Shown piece after piece: positions 17,017 through 25,781 of a stretch of DNA of 64,000 nt; the first letter of the stretch is position 1; every line of letters starts with the position of its first letter. Origin of the DNA: Acidobacteriaceae bacterium. Its GTDB lineage: Bacteria > Acidobacteriota > Terriglobia > Terriglobales > Acidobacteriaceae. The DNA is taken from assembly GCA_903642265.1 (NCBI GenBank), contig CAHJWN010000002.1, forward strand, positions 1 through 64,000, in the 5' to 3' direction. The notes beneath the pieces are model-generated. The model saw only the letters and a list, made by a program, of their open reading frames with translations, made no database searches and was not told where the DNA came from. The translations under genes and the position numbers were made by a program.

Positions 17017-17277
17017 CTAGAAAATCTGAAAGGTGACTTCGATGTTCATTGTGACCGCAACAGGCTCGCCATTGCGCATGGCGGGCCTGAAGAGATAATG
17101 GCTCACTGCGTCGATGGCCTTCTCATCGAGGCCGTACCTCAGGCTGCGCTTGACCACAATGTTGCTCGTTGTTCCATTCGTATCCACCTGAAAGTTCAAT
17201 AGGACATTGCCCTGTATTTTCTTCTTTCTGGCCAGGTTGGAGTATTCAGGATCAACGGCCTTTAACACTTTGGGCAT
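17017..17277 (-). pseudogene. TonB C-terminal domain fragment, probably remnant or very short gene
   Basis: Reading minus from 17277, an open frame of 86 residues begins MPKVLKAVDPEYSNLARKKK and matches the TonB C-terminal fold (about 86 residues: GNVLLNFQVDTNGTTSNI and YGLDEKAIDAVSHYLFRPAM). A normal TonB would have a membrane anchor and linker before this. Here the frame upstream runs into the phosphodiesterase gene and encodes nothing sensible. It starts eight bases after that gene's stop and has no obvious ribosome binding site. It is either a decayed energy transducer or a coupled small periplasmic domain. Confidence 0.55.
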
Positions 17278-17284
17278 CGTCGTG

Positions 17285-18619
17285 TCACGGCTTGAGGTTT
17301 GGTGCGGCGCGTTTGCTCTCTGCGGTGTTCCGAGGGTTTGCCGATCGTGAAATTGGTGCGAACGCCGCGATCGCTCTGCCCATCCATCGCAGATCGCCAT
17401 CAACCGGAGCCGTTGAAAGACCAAGTAGCTGGGCGATAAAGGGGTAGATATTTACGTTTCGGAATGTAGGAAGTTGAATGTCCGGCTTGATGTCGGGGCC
17501 TGAGGCAAAGAAGATTGCTTTCATCTCCGGCATGGTGAGCGGGTCAAAACCATGATTGCCGTGGGGTGTGCTAGTCGTAGGCGCGGTGCCGGGTTTGGTG
17601 CGGAGCGAGTAGGGACCGTTGGGGACAACGATGGGGTCGCCTTCGCGGGGATTTGAGTCGAAGTGCAGATTCTTCGGAACGTCGGTGCGGCGGTAGACGC
17701 TGAATCGCGGGTCCGGGTGGGACTTGAACTCAGCATAGATCTTCGCTGCCTGCGTCTCGTCCTTTGCGTAGATCAACGAGCCTTCGGTGTGGACGCCGGA
17801 GAGATCGGCGAAGGTGGAAAGATCGATCGGATCGCCCTTTAGCGTGGCCATGCCGTGGTCGGCAACGACGATGAGATCGACAGGGAGTTTAGAGGCAGCG
17901 ATACCGGATTGCAGATCGCCGATCATGTCGTCGACGTGGTGAACGGCAGCGCGGACTTCTTCCGAGTCGGGGCCGTGCTCATGACCTTCGTGGTCGACAT
18001 TTGCGTAATAGAGCGTGATGAAGTGCGGGCGCTGATCCGGCGGGAGAGCGAGCCAAGCGAGGACTTGTTCGACACGCTTCTTATCGTCGAGCTTGTTGTC
18101 GAACTTCAGATAGTAGGAAGGACGCTTGCCGGCGATTTCGGCCTCGGAGCCAGGCCAGAAGAAGCAGGCGGAGCGCATGCCTTGCTGCTCGGCAAGCGAC
18201 CAAAGCGGGATGCCGCTGTACCAGGTGCCATCGCCATTGGTCTTCGGTTGCGTGTAGACGTAGGTCTCGTTGCGCGTGGGATCGTAGAAGCTGTTCGCGA
18301 CGATGCCGTGATGCTCGGGGTAGAGGCCGGTGACGATCGAGAGGTGATTGGGGAAGGTCAGTGACGGGTAGGAGGGCAGCATACCGTCGGGGACGGAGGC
18401 GCCGGTCGTCGCCATGGACTGGATGTGCGGCGCGCCGTATTTAGTGGGGTAGTCGTAGCGAAAGCCGTCGAGCGAGACGAGGATGACGTAATGCTTTGCT
18501 TGCTGGGTAGGCGTGTTTGGCGGGTTGGGTACCTCGATGACCGGGGTGATTTGCTGGGCAAGGGCGGCGAAGGTGCAGCAGATCGGGATGAGAATTCGAA
18601 GGCGCTTTATACCGAACAT
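17285..18619 (-). CDS. ectonucleotide pyrophosphatase/phosphodiesterase family protein (alkaline phosphatase superfamily)
   Basis: A 444-residue exported hydrolase. ATG at 18619 has GAGGT five bases upstream, giving a signal peptide (KRLRILIPICCTFAALAQ). The catalytic region is typical: VSLDGFRYDYPTKY supplies a metal-binding Asp, PSYPSLTFPNHLSIVTGLYP supplies the nucleophilic Thr, YANVDHEGHEHGP and VVADHGM supply later metal ligands, and STPHGNHGFD a third. It would cleave phosphodiester or pyrophosphate bonds outside the cytoplasm. The leader carries a paired inverted repeat (see separate entry). It ends eight bases before the TonB fragment. Confidence 0.9.
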   Translation of the reverse strand: MFGIKRLRILIPICCTFAALAQQITPVIEVPNPPNTPTQQAKHYVILVSLDGFRYDYPTKYGAPHIQSMATTGASVPDGMLPSYPSLTFPNHLSIVTGLYPEHHGIVANSFYDPTRNETYVYTQPKTNGDGTWYSGIPLWSLAEQQGMRSACFFWPGSEAEIAGKRPSYYLKFDNKLDDKKRVEQVLAWLALPPDQRPHFITLYYANVDHEGHEHGPDSEEVRAAVHHVDDMIGDLQSGIAASKLPVDLIVVADHGMATLKGDPIDLSTFADLSGVHTEGSLIYAKDETQAAKIYAEFKSHPDPRFSVYRRTDVPKNLHFDSNPREGDPIVVPNGPYSLRTKPGTAPTTSTPHGNHGFDPLTMPEMKAIFFASGPDIKPDIQLPTFRNVNIYPFIAQLLGLSTAPVDGDLRWMGRAIAAFAPISRSANPRNTAESKRAAPNLKP

Positions 18620-18630
18620 TGCGTACCTCA

Positions 18631-18682
18631 GCGGCTCAAGCCGCATTGCGTTGTGGCTTCTCTGGCACGGCTGAATCGTGCC
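18631..18682. repeat. paired inverted repeat, REP/BIME-like
   Basis: Two hairpins sit side by side in the gap between homoserine dehydrogenase and the phosphodiesterase: GCGGCT-CA-AGCCGC (18631-18644) and GGCACG-GCTGAAT-CGTGCC (18664-18682). The layout resembles a dispersed intergenic repeat that I recall as common in Terriglobia genomes. It lies in the 5' leader of the phosphodiesterase gene. Copy number in this genome cannot be judged from one window. Confidence 0.6.
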
Positions 18683-18743
18683 CATAAGCAAAGCGCGCGG
18701 CCCTCAACGATTCGCCAGACAGCGGGCCAGGGCTACGCTTCGA

Positions 18744-20054
18744 TCAGACCTTCTCTTCGGGGTCGAGCATCTGCAGGCACAACGGATGCTCCAGCATGCA
18801 GTCCATCTTGCCTATAGACGCGAGGGCCTTCGTAATAGTTGAGGTGAGGCATGGCTCGGTGGTGACGACGAAGGGCAGGCGGTGTTTGGGATAGCCGGGG
18901 CGCTGCAGCAATGAGTCGATGTTGGCACCGACTTTGGCTAGGGCGCCGGAGATTGCGGAGACGATGCCGGGCTTATCGTCGACGATGAAGCGGAGGTAGT
19001 GCGATGCCATGAACTCGCCGGTGACGGCGCGTTTGCGCACAGGCAGATGAACGGCGTGCGAGCCCTGTGACACGGCGAGGAGGTCTGAGACGACAGCGAC
19101 GGCGGTGGGTTCGCCGCCCGCGCCATGGCCCGAGAAGACGACATCGCCGCCGAAGCGCCCGCTGACGATGACCATGTTCTGAGTGCCGTGCGACCAGGCC
19201 ATGGGCGAACTGAGCGGAACGAGCATGGGAGCCACGCGGGCGTGGACGATTGCGCCTTCCAATTGCGCGCTTGAGACTTGCCGGATGGTGCAGCTCAACT
19301 CTTTTGCGTAGGCGAAGTCTATGGCATCGACATCGGCGATGCTTTGGGTTGCGACGGCGTCGGGGTCAAGCTCAGCGTGGAGGGCGATGCGGGAGAGAAT
19401 ACAGAGCTTGGCGCGCGCATCATATCCGTCAACATCGGCAGATGGATCGCTTTCGGCATACCCGAGCGATTGTGCATCACCGAGAACGGTAGCGTAATCG
19501 GCCCCGGTTTCCATGCGCGTGAGGATGTAGTTGCAGGTGCCATTGATAAGGCCACTGATTCGGGTGGCGTGATCGCCGCCAAGGCCTTGCACGAGGCCGG
19601 GAATGACTGGAACTCCGCCGGCGACGGCTGCTCCGTAGACGAGATGGACACCGTTGGCCGCGGCGAGTTTTGCCAGTGATGCGCCGCGGTAGGCAATAAG
19701 CTGCTTGTTGGCGGTGATGACGGATTTACCGGAGCCGAGCGCCTTGCGCAGCCAGCCTTCGGCGGGGTTGAGGCCGCCCATCAGCTCAATGACGACATCA
19801 ACGCGGGCGTTGAGGATGACGTTGATGTCTTCGGTCCAAACGGCTGCCTTTGGGACAAACTTCGCGGCGACGGAGGTGCGCTTACGGTCGATGCTGCGGT
19901 TATAGATATGGGTGAGCTCGATTCCGGGGAACTTCGATGCGGCGAGAACCTTTGCTACGGAACTGCCTACGGTGCCAAAGCCGAGGATCGCAACTTTGAC
20001 TGGCTTTGCTGGTGCGGCTGACTTCTTTGCGGCAGCAACTTTCCTGGTGGTCAT
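18744..20054 (-). CDS. hom: homoserine dehydrogenase
   Basis: A 436-residue enzyme that reduces aspartate semialdehyde to homoserine, for threonine and methionine synthesis. The pattern is complete: a short basic N-terminus, VAILGFGTVGSSVAKVL (NAD(P) binding), ELMGGLNPA, VITANKQLIAYRG (catalytic Lys), VAGGVPVIPGL, ISGLINGTCNYILTRME, and SDPSADVDGYDARAKL. A C-terminal ACT domain (about residues 355-435, LRFIVDDKPGIVSAISGALAKVG) suggests feedback inhibition by threonine. Its ATG overlaps the guaD stop (TGATG), so the two are coupled. No other threonine genes are in the window. Confidence 0.95.
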   Translation of the reverse strand: MTTRKVAAAKKSAAPAKPVKVAILGFGTVGSSVAKVLAASKFPGIELTHIYNRSIDRKRTSVAAKFVPKAAVWTEDINVILNARVDVVIELMGGLNPAEGWLRKALGSGKSVITANKQLIAYRGASLAKLAAANGVHLVYGAAVAGGVPVIPGLVQGLGGDHATRISGLINGTCNYILTRMETGADYATVLGDAQSLGYAESDPSADVDGYDARAKLCILSRIALHAELDPDAVATQSIADVDAIDFAYAKELSCTIRQVSSAQLEGAIVHARVAPMLVPLSSPMAWSHGTQNMVIVSGRFGGDVVFSGHGAGGEPTAVAVVSDLLAVSQGSHAVHLPVRKRAVTGEFMASHYLRFIVDDKPGIVSAISGALAKVGANIDSLLQRPGYPKHRLPFVVTTEPCLTSTITKALASIGKMDCMLEHPLCLQMLDPEEKV

Positions 20055-20527
20055 CAGTAGTCGATTCTCTCGGTGAGCTCGCACCAGGTGTTAAAGCTGA
20101 CGATTGCCTGCTGCGGTAACAGCCGTGATGTGGGGATGGTGCGTTCGGCGTGGGGCTTCTTTACTTCGTGGTAGAGGAAGGAATCGTCAAAGCCGGCTTT
20201 GGCTGCATCGGCAGCCGTGTTGCCGAAGTAGATGGCTTCGCAGCGCGACCAATAGATTGCGGCGAGGCACATGGGGCAGGGTTCGCACGAGGTGTAGATC
20301 TCGCAGCCGGTGAGCTGGAAGGTGCTAAGCAAGCGACAGGCTTCGCGGATCGCCATCACCTCAGCATGGGCGGTGGGATCGTTGTTTGCGGTGACGGAGT
20401 TGACGCCGGTGGCAATCACTTTGCCAGCGCGCACGATGACTGCGCCAAATGGACCACCGGCGCTCGTGGTGACGTTCTTGGTTGCGAGATCGATGGCCAT
20501 CTGCATAAAGGCCGGGTTCGCTTGCAT
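20054..20527 (-). CDS. guaD: guanine deaminase (CDA-fold)
   Basis: A 157-residue deaminase, about the size of Bacillus GuaD. GGPFGAVIVRAG and DPTAHAEVMAIREA give the catalytic HAE motif; SCEPCPMCLAAIYWSR gives the second zinc cysteine pair; a late segment HEVKKPHAERTIPTSRLL fits GuaD better than tRNA adenosine deaminase. It converts guanine to xanthine, feeding the uric acid genes that start divergently 85 bp away. The overlap with hom is four-base-style (TGATG). The ribosome binding site is AAGGAAATTCCTC. Confidence 0.88.
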   Translation of the reverse strand: MQANPAFMQMAIDLATKNVTTSAGGPFGAVIVRAGKVIATGVNSVTANNDPTAHAEVMAIREACRLLSTFQLTGCEIYTSCEPCPMCLAAIYWSRCEAIYFGNTAADAAKAGFDDSFLYHEVKKPHAERTIPTSRLLPQQAIVSFNTWCELTERIDY

Positions 20528-20612
20528 GAGGAATTTCCTTCGGAGAACGATGTGGCGAGGATGCGCTCAGCTGGCAACGATCCGTTATATACAGGTACGA
20601 GGTACTAAAATT

Positions 20613-21974
20613 ATGGCACAGGCGTATGTATCGAAACGCGTTGTGACGCCTGCGGGCACACGACCAGCGGCGGTGATTGTGGAGGACGGCGTGATCCGCG
20701 CGGTGTGTCCGGTTGAAGAGCTTGCAGGGCAAGGTCTCGCGGCAGGCGATGTGCATGATTTTGGCGACCTGGCGATACTGCCCGGGCTGGTGGACACGCA
20801 TGTGCACATCAACGAGCCTGGCCGCACGGAATGGGAAGGCTTCTACACCGCGACGCGGGCCGCGGCTGCGGGAGGGTACACAACCCTGATCGATATGCCG
20901 CTGAACTGCCTGCCCGAGACAACCACCGTTGCGGCTCTTGAGGCAAAGCGCGAGGCGGCGCAAGGGCAATGCTTCGTTGACTGGATGAGCTGGGGCGGTG
21001 CGGTGGCGGACAACCAGGCGGACATTCTTCCGCTGGCGCGGGCGGGCGTGCCAGGCTACAAGTGCTTCCTGATCTATCCGGGATGCGATGGCTTCACCAT
21101 GATTGATCAGCAACAGCTAGAGGCTGCCCTGCCGGCGATTGCGGCGTCGGGGCTGCCGCTGCTGGTGCATGCGGAGCTTGCCGAGCCTATCGATCAGGCG
21201 ATGGCTGGCTTGCGGGATGCTGACTGGAGGACGTATGCGACGTATCTCGCGTCGCGACCGGATACGGCGGAGCTTCAGGCGATCCGGCTGATCATACGCC
21301 TGTGCCGCGAGTACAAGTTCCGGCTGCATCTTGTGCACCTGGCGACAGCGCAGGCTTTCACGATGTTGCAAGAGGCGCGGGCCGAGGGACTGCCGATCAC
21401 GGTTGAGAGCTGTCCGCATTATTTGCACTTTGCGGCCGAGGAGATCGCCGACGGAGCGACGCTGTTCAAGTGCGCTCCGCCGATTCGGAGCAGGGCAAAT
21501 CGTGAGGTGCTTTGGCAGGGACTGCGTGACGGCGTGATCGACATGATTGTTACGGATCACTCACCATGTCCGCCCGAGATGAAGCGGGAGAAAGATGGCC
21601 GCTTCGATCTTGCGTGGGGCGGGATTGCAAGTTTGTCGGTGGCGGTCTCGGTGATCTGGAGCGAGTGCCGGGCACGCGGGTTCTCACTCGACGATCTGGT
21701 GCAATGGATGAGCAGCGCTCCTGCGGAGCTTGCGGGGATTGGCGACCAGGCAGGTGCGGTGGTTGTGGGACGAGCGGCGAACTTTGTCGTGTTTGATCCG
21801 GACGCGAGCTACATCGTGGAGGCGGCGACGCTGCACTATCGTCACCCGGTTTCACCGTACCTGAGAGAGACGCTCTTTGGCGCTGTGCATGCGACCTATC
21901 TTCGAGGTGAGCCTGTGTTTCAAAGCGGCGCGATACAAGGAACGCCGCACGGCCGGGAACTCACGTTATTCTGA
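20613..21974 (+). CDS. allB: allantoinase
   Basis: A 453-residue amidohydrolase that opens the allantoin ring to allantoate. The zinc site opens with VDTHVHINEPGRTEWEGF; PGYKCFLIYPGCDGFT carries the metal-bridging carboxylated lysine; LLVHAELAEPI, LHLVHLATAQAF and VTDHSPCPPEMK supply the remaining His and Asp. The ATG at 20613 follows ACGAGGTACTAAAATT; the longer open frame upstream is an artefact that runs over guaD. It is first in the cluster, and an eight-base gap leads into uraD. Confidence 0.94.
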   Translation: MAQAYVSKRVVTPAGTRPAAVIVEDGVIRAVCPVEELAGQGLAAGDVHDFGDLAILPGLVDTHVHINEPGRTEWEGFYTATRAAAAGGYTTLIDMPLNCLPETTTVAALEAKREAAQGQCFVDWMSWGGAVADNQADILPLARAGVPGYKCFLIYPGCDGFTMIDQQQLEAALPAIAASGLPLLVHAELAEPIDQAMAGLRDADWRTYATYLASRPDTAELQAIRLIIRLCREYKFRLHLVHLATAQAFTMLQEARAEGLPITVESCPHYLHFAAEEIADGATLFKCAPPIRSRANREVLWQGLRDGVIDMIVTDHSPCPPEMKREKDGRFDLAWGGIASLSVAVSVIWSECRARGFSLDDLVQWMSSAPAELAGIGDQAGAVVVGRAANFVVFDPDASYIVEAATLHYRHPVSPYLRETLFGAVHATYLRGEPVFQSGAIQGTPHGRELTLF

Positions 21975-21982
21975 AGACCTTT

Positions 21983-22495
21983 ATGAATGCTGTGCTCGAA
22001 CGCTGGAACCTGCTCGACCCGACACTTGCCGCAGAGGAGATACTTCCCTGCTGCGGAACGCAGGCCTGGGCGGCAGAGATGGCGGCGCGACGACCGATTG
22101 TAGATGAGGATCACCTGTCAGTGATCTCCGATGCGGTGTGGGTTGGGCTGCCTGAAGAGGCATGGCAGGAGGCGTTCGACAGCCACCCGCGCATCGGCGA
22201 GCAGAAGGCGAAGGCGGCGACCGACGCGTCGCTGCAATGGTCGGCGACAGAACAGAGTGCGATGGTGACTCAGGACGAAGCTGCTAAGCTGGCGCTGGTT
22301 GAGGGTAATCGAAGGTACGAGGCGAAGTTTGGACGGATCTTTATCGTATGCGCCAGTGGTAGATCGGCTGCAGCCATTCTTGCAAATCTCGAAGCTCGTA
22401 TGAACAACGAAGCCGAAGCGGAGTTGCACGAAGCGGTGGAGCAACAGCGGCAGATCACGCAACTGCGACTTGCACGCTGGCTGGGAGGCACATAG
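21983..22495 (+). CDS. uraD: 2-oxo-4-hydroxy-4-carboxy-5-ureidoimidazoline decarboxylase
   Basis: A 170-residue OHCU decarboxylase. The signature HPRIGEQKAKAAT (with the catalytic His) and FIVCASGRSAAAIL are clear, as is EQSAMV. It converts OHCU to S-allantoin, the third step after uricase. The start is ATG nine bases after the allantoinase stop. The next gene, uraH, starts two bases after its stop, so the genes form one tight operon. Confidence 0.94.
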   Translation: MNAVLERWNLLDPTLAAEEILPCCGTQAWAAEMAARRPIVDEDHLSVISDAVWVGLPEEAWQEAFDSHPRIGEQKAKAATDASLQWSATEQSAMVTQDEAAKLALVEGNRRYEAKFGRIFIVCASGRSAAAILANLEARMNNEAEAELHEAVEQQRQITQLRLARWLGGT

Positions 22496-22497
22496 CG

Positions 22498-22836
22498 ATG
22501 GGGATATCGACACACATTCTCGACATGGCGGCGGGCAAGCCTGCGGCAGAGGTCCCAGTCTCGCTCGCATACCTGCAGACGGAGGATTGGGTCCTGGTGA
22601 ACGCCACGGTGACTGATGGCGACGGACGCGCAAAGTACCTGCTGCCCATCGAGGCGAAACTCACAGTGGGCAAGTATCGTGCGCGGTTCGATACAGCCGC
22701 ATACTATGAGGCACAAGGCATTGCTGGTCTGTATCCGTATGTGGATGTCGTGTTTGAGGTGAGAGATGCGGAGCAGCACCACCACATCCCGCTCTTGCTG
22801 ACGGCCAACGGGTATACAACCTATCGCGGAACCTGA
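22498..22836 (+). CDS. uraH: 5-hydroxyisourate hydrolase (transthyretin-like)
   Basis: A 112-residue transthyretin-like protein. STHILDMAAGKPAAEVPV opens it with the catalytic His, RFDTAAYYEAQGI follows, and the family ending YRGS appears as YTTYRGT. It hydrolyses 5-hydroxyisourate to OHCU. It follows uraD directly and precedes uricase, in logical pathway order reversed. Confidence 0.94.
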   Translation: MGISTHILDMAAGKPAAEVPVSLAYLQTEDWVLVNATVTDGDGRAKYLLPIEAKLTVGKYRARFDTAAYYEAQGIAGLYPYVDVVFEVRDAEQHHHIPLLLTANGYTTYRGT

Positions 22837-22855
22837 TTCGTTGAATGGAGATGGA

Positions 22856-23725
22856 ATGAGTTTGAAGTATGAACTTGCGGAGAATCGTTACGGCAAGACG
22901 CGTGTGCGATTGATGAAGGTGACACGCCATACGCATGGTGCACAAGAGGTGAGCGACATGCATGAGTGGAATGTGCGTGTGCTGCTGAAAGGCGACTTTG
23001 ACTCTGCGCATTACGACGGGGATAACAGCAAGATCCTCGCGACGGACACGATGAAGAACACGGTCTACTCGGTTGCACGGACATCGAAGGCGACCTCGAT
23101 TGAGGCATATGCAAAGGAGCTTGTTGACTTCATACTAGGCCGCAATTCGCAGGTCTCGTCGGCTGAGGTGCATGTGGAGAGCGTGATGTGGAAGCGGCTC
23201 ACGATCGATGGCAAGCCGCATCCGGACAGCTTCATGCAAGGCAGTGGCGAGTTGCAGATTGTCTCTGTTGAACGCGCTCAGGGTGGAGGGTTTGCCATCA
23301 CTGCAGGGCTTAAAAACCTGGTTATTTTGAAGACAGCAAACTCAGCGTTCGAGGGATTCATGAAGGAGCCGCTGACAACGTTGAAGGACACGAAGGACCG
23401 TTTGTTCGGGACTGCCCTGGCTGCCGAATGGACCTATACTTCAGACGACCTTGACTTCAATGCGGAGCGCACGAAGCTGCGCGAGGCGATGCTGAAAACG
23501 TTCGCGGGGCACATCAGCAAGTCGGTGCAGGAGACGCTGTATGCGATGGCGGAGAGTGCGCTTGAGGCAGTGCCGCATACCGATGCGATCCAGCTAACGA
23601 TGCCCAACAAGCACTGCCTGCTGGTGGACCTGTCGCGTTTCGGGCAGGACAATCCGAACGAGATCTTCGTGCCCACCGATGAGCCATCGGGGTATATCGA
23701 AGCCACTGTACGGCGGGCGGGTTAG
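22856..23725 (+). CDS. uox: urate oxidase (uricase)
   Basis: A 289-residue cofactor-free oxidase that oxidises urate to 5-hydroxyisourate. Motifs are ELAENRYGKTRVRLMKV (the catalytic Lys-Thr region begins here), ILATDTMKNTVYSVAR with the conserved Thr, TAGLKNLVILKTANSAFEGF and TMPNKHCLLVDLSRFG. ATG at 22856 has GAGATGGA upstream; a TTG five codons earlier is a weaker option. It lies between uraH and allC in a single operon. Confidence 0.95.
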   Translation: MSLKYELAENRYGKTRVRLMKVTRHTHGAQEVSDMHEWNVRVLLKGDFDSAHYDGDNSKILATDTMKNTVYSVARTSKATSIEAYAKELVDFILGRNSQVSSAEVHVESVMWKRLTIDGKPHPDSFMQGSGELQIVSVERAQGGGFAITAGLKNLVILKTANSAFEGFMKEPLTTLKDTKDRLFGTALAAEWTYTSDDLDFNAERTKLREAMLKTFAGHISKSVQETLYAMAESALEAVPHTDAIQLTMPNKHCLLVDLSRFGQDNPNEIFVPTDEPSGYIEATVRRAG

Positions 23726-23733
23726 AAGCGGAA

Positions 23734-24999
23734 ATGTCAACGAACGCTACAGGACGCGCCGCAGAGATCATCGCCCGATGCCGGCAGATTGCGGCGTGCA
23801 GCGAGATTGCTGGTGAGACGACACGAACGTTCCTGGCGCCGGCCATGCATGCGGTACATGCACTGCTGCGCAAATGGATGGTAGCGGCGGGCATGGCGGT
23901 TGAGATCGATGCCATCGGCAATCTGCGCGGAGTTTATGCGGCAGCAAGTGACGACGCGCCCAGGCTAATTGTCGGTTCGCATCTCGATACGGTGCCGAAT
24001 GCGGGTGCGTTTGACGGCATCCTGGGCGTGGTGCTGGGCGTGGCACTTGTCGAGGCGCTGCACGGCGAGCGAGTACCGTTTGCGATCGAGGTAGTTGGGT
24101 TTTCCGAGGAGGAAGGTGTGCGCTTCGGCAAGCCCTACCTGGGCAGCCTTGCATTTGCGGGTGAGTTCAATCCGGGGCTGCTGGAGCGGGTTGATGCAGA
24201 GGGGATGAGGATGGATGCTGCGATCCGCGCGTTTGGGTCAGAGCCGGACAGAATTCCGTCTGCAAGGGTGAGCGAGAAAGCGTTTGCGTATTTCGAGGTC
24301 CATATAGAGCAAGGGCCGGTGCTCGAAAGTGAAGGGCTGCGGCTTGGCGCGGTAAGTGCGATCTCAGGCCAGACGCGGATGCAATTGAGCTTCACGGGGC
24401 AGGCGAATCACGCAGGAACAACGCCGATGCATCTGCGCCATGATGCGATGGCGGCGGCAGCAGAGTGGATCTGCGAAGTGGAGCGCTATGCACAAGCGAC
24501 ACCCGGACTGGTCGCAACGGTCGGGAGGGTGCAGACGTATCCCGGAGCTGGGAATGTGATTGCCGGCAAGGTCGCGGCGACGCTCGACGTACGCCATGGG
24601 GAGGATGGGATCCGTCGCTCGGCTGTCGCTGCTCTGGTAGACAAAGCAAAGGATGCGGGAGCGGCGCGCGGAGTCGAGATGACGGCACTGACGACGTCAG
24701 ATGAAGATGCAGTCGCGACAGACTCAACTCTCTCTGAGCTACTGCGGCAAGCCGGCGCGTATGCAGGGTTTACGTTGAAGACGATGGTCAGCGGTGCTGG
24801 ACATGATGCACGCATTGTTGCTGCGCGGCTGCCGATTGCCATGCTGTTTCTGCGGAGCCCGAAGGGTTTGAGTCATCATCCGGATGAAGGCGTCCTGCCT
24901 GAAGATGTAGACGCGGCACTGGCGACATCGCTGGTCTTCGTGCGGCTGTTGACGACCGAAGCAGCAAACCTAAAGAACCGCAAGGAGGCGCATGCATAA
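23734..24999 (+). CDS. allC: allantoate amidohydrolase
   Basis: A 421-residue M20-type zinc amidohydrolase. LIVGSHLDTVPNAGAFDGILGV supplies the first zinc His and Asp, FSEEEGVRFGKPYLGS the Glu pair, FEVHIEQGPVLE a further His, and TMVSGAGHDARIVA the last. The dimerisation domain contains FTGQANHAGTTPMHLRHDAM. It cuts allantoate to ureidoglycine. It overlaps allE by eight bases, and allE has AAGGAGG in the overlap, so the two are coupled. Confidence 0.9.
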   Translation: MSTNATGRAAEIIARCRQIAACSEIAGETTRTFLAPAMHAVHALLRKWMVAAGMAVEIDAIGNLRGVYAAASDDAPRLIVGSHLDTVPNAGAFDGILGVVLGVALVEALHGERVPFAIEVVGFSEEEGVRFGKPYLGSLAFAGEFNPGLLERVDAEGMRMDAAIRAFGSEPDRIPSARVSEKAFAYFEVHIEQGPVLESEGLRLGAVSAISGQTRMQLSFTGQANHAGTTPMHLRHDAMAAAAEWICEVERYAQATPGLVATVGRVQTYPGAGNVIAGKVAATLDVRHGEDGIRRSAVAALVDKAKDAGAARGVEMTALTTSDEDAVATDSTLSELLRQAGAYAGFTLKTMVSGAGHDARIVAARLPIAMLFLRSPKGLSHHPDEGVLPEDVDAALATSLVFVRLLTTEAANLKNRKEAHA

Positions 25000-25726
25000 T
25001 CTCGGATACACGCGTAGCAGCATGCAACGCGACCACATCCTGCAGACGCCCGACACGTTTGTCCGCACGGTGCTGCCGGGGATGAAGGATGGAGTAGCGA
25101 TTGTGCATGTTGCGCCGGCTGCGGGTGCGGCGTTTCTGCAGTACACGGCGGAACTTGCGGCCGGAGGTACGCTCGGTGCGGCTTCAGTGCAGCGCTTCGT
25201 CTATGTGACCGAGGGCATCGCCGACCTTGCAACGGAGACGAGCTTCAAAACGATAGCCGCTGGTGGATTCGCTTACATTCCACCAGGCTTGGAACACACG
25301 TTCACAGCGCAGCAGAAAACTGTTCTGGCGGTGATCGAAAAACCGTATGAGCCGCTCGAAGGCATATCAGCGCCGGGCCTCTTGATCGGGCATGAAGATG
25401 ATGTTCTATCGGCAGCACTCATGGGCGATGAGGACCTGCAGGTGCGCGCGATTTTGCCAGACGATCCCCGCTTTGACTTTGCGGTAAACACGATGACGTA
25501 CCAGCCAGGCGCGGCGTTGGCGATGGTGGAAGTGCATGTAATGGAGCACGGGCTGCTGATGCTTGAAGGCGGCGGGATCTACCGGCTTGGTGATCGCTGG
25601 TACCCGGTGACGGCGGGCGACTTTATCTGGATGGCCCCGTTCTGCCCGCAGTGGTTCGGGGCGCTTGGCAAGGCACCGGCAAAGTACCTGATCTACAAAG
25701 ATTTTAATCGCCACCCAATCGGCTAG
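24992..25726 (+). CDS. allE: (S)-ureidoglycine aminohydrolase
   Basis: A 244-residue double-cupin protein, about the size of YlbA/AllE. Each cupin half is visible: GGFAYIPPGLEHTF in the first and VHVMEHGLLMLEGGGIYRLGD with APFCPQWFGA in the second, containing the manganese-binding residues. It releases ammonia from ureidoglycine to make ureidoglycolate. The start is the ATG after AAGGAGGCGC. It is directly followed by the VOC protein. Confidence 0.9.
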   Translation: MHNLGYTRSSMQRDHILQTPDTFVRTVLPGMKDGVAIVHVAPAAGAAFLQYTAELAAGGTLGAASVQRFVYVTEGIADLATETSFKTIAAGGFAYIPPGLEHTFTAQQKTVLAVIEKPYEPLEGISAPGLLIGHEDDVLSAALMGDEDLQVRAILPDDPRFDFAVNTMTYQPGAALAMVEVHVMEHGLLMLEGGGIYRLGDRWYPVTAGDFIWMAPFCPQWFGALGKAPAKYLIYKDFNRHPIG

Positions 25727-25781
25727 CATGGTTGTCCAGGCAGTTCGACGAAGAACCGCGACTCAGATGCCAGAGAAGAAC

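Noticed and set aside
17855-18364. A 169-residue plus-strand frame opposite the phosphodiesterase
   Set aside because: It lies wholly inside a clear catalytic gene and has no start context.
20310-20612. Long N-terminal extension of the allantoinase frame
   Set aside because: It runs antisense through guaD, and the true start has a good ribosome binding site and matches the family N-terminus.
20528-20612. Possible purine riboswitch between guaD and allB
   Set aside because: The 85-bp gap has no conserved purine aptamer core; only a short direct AGGTAC pair is seen.
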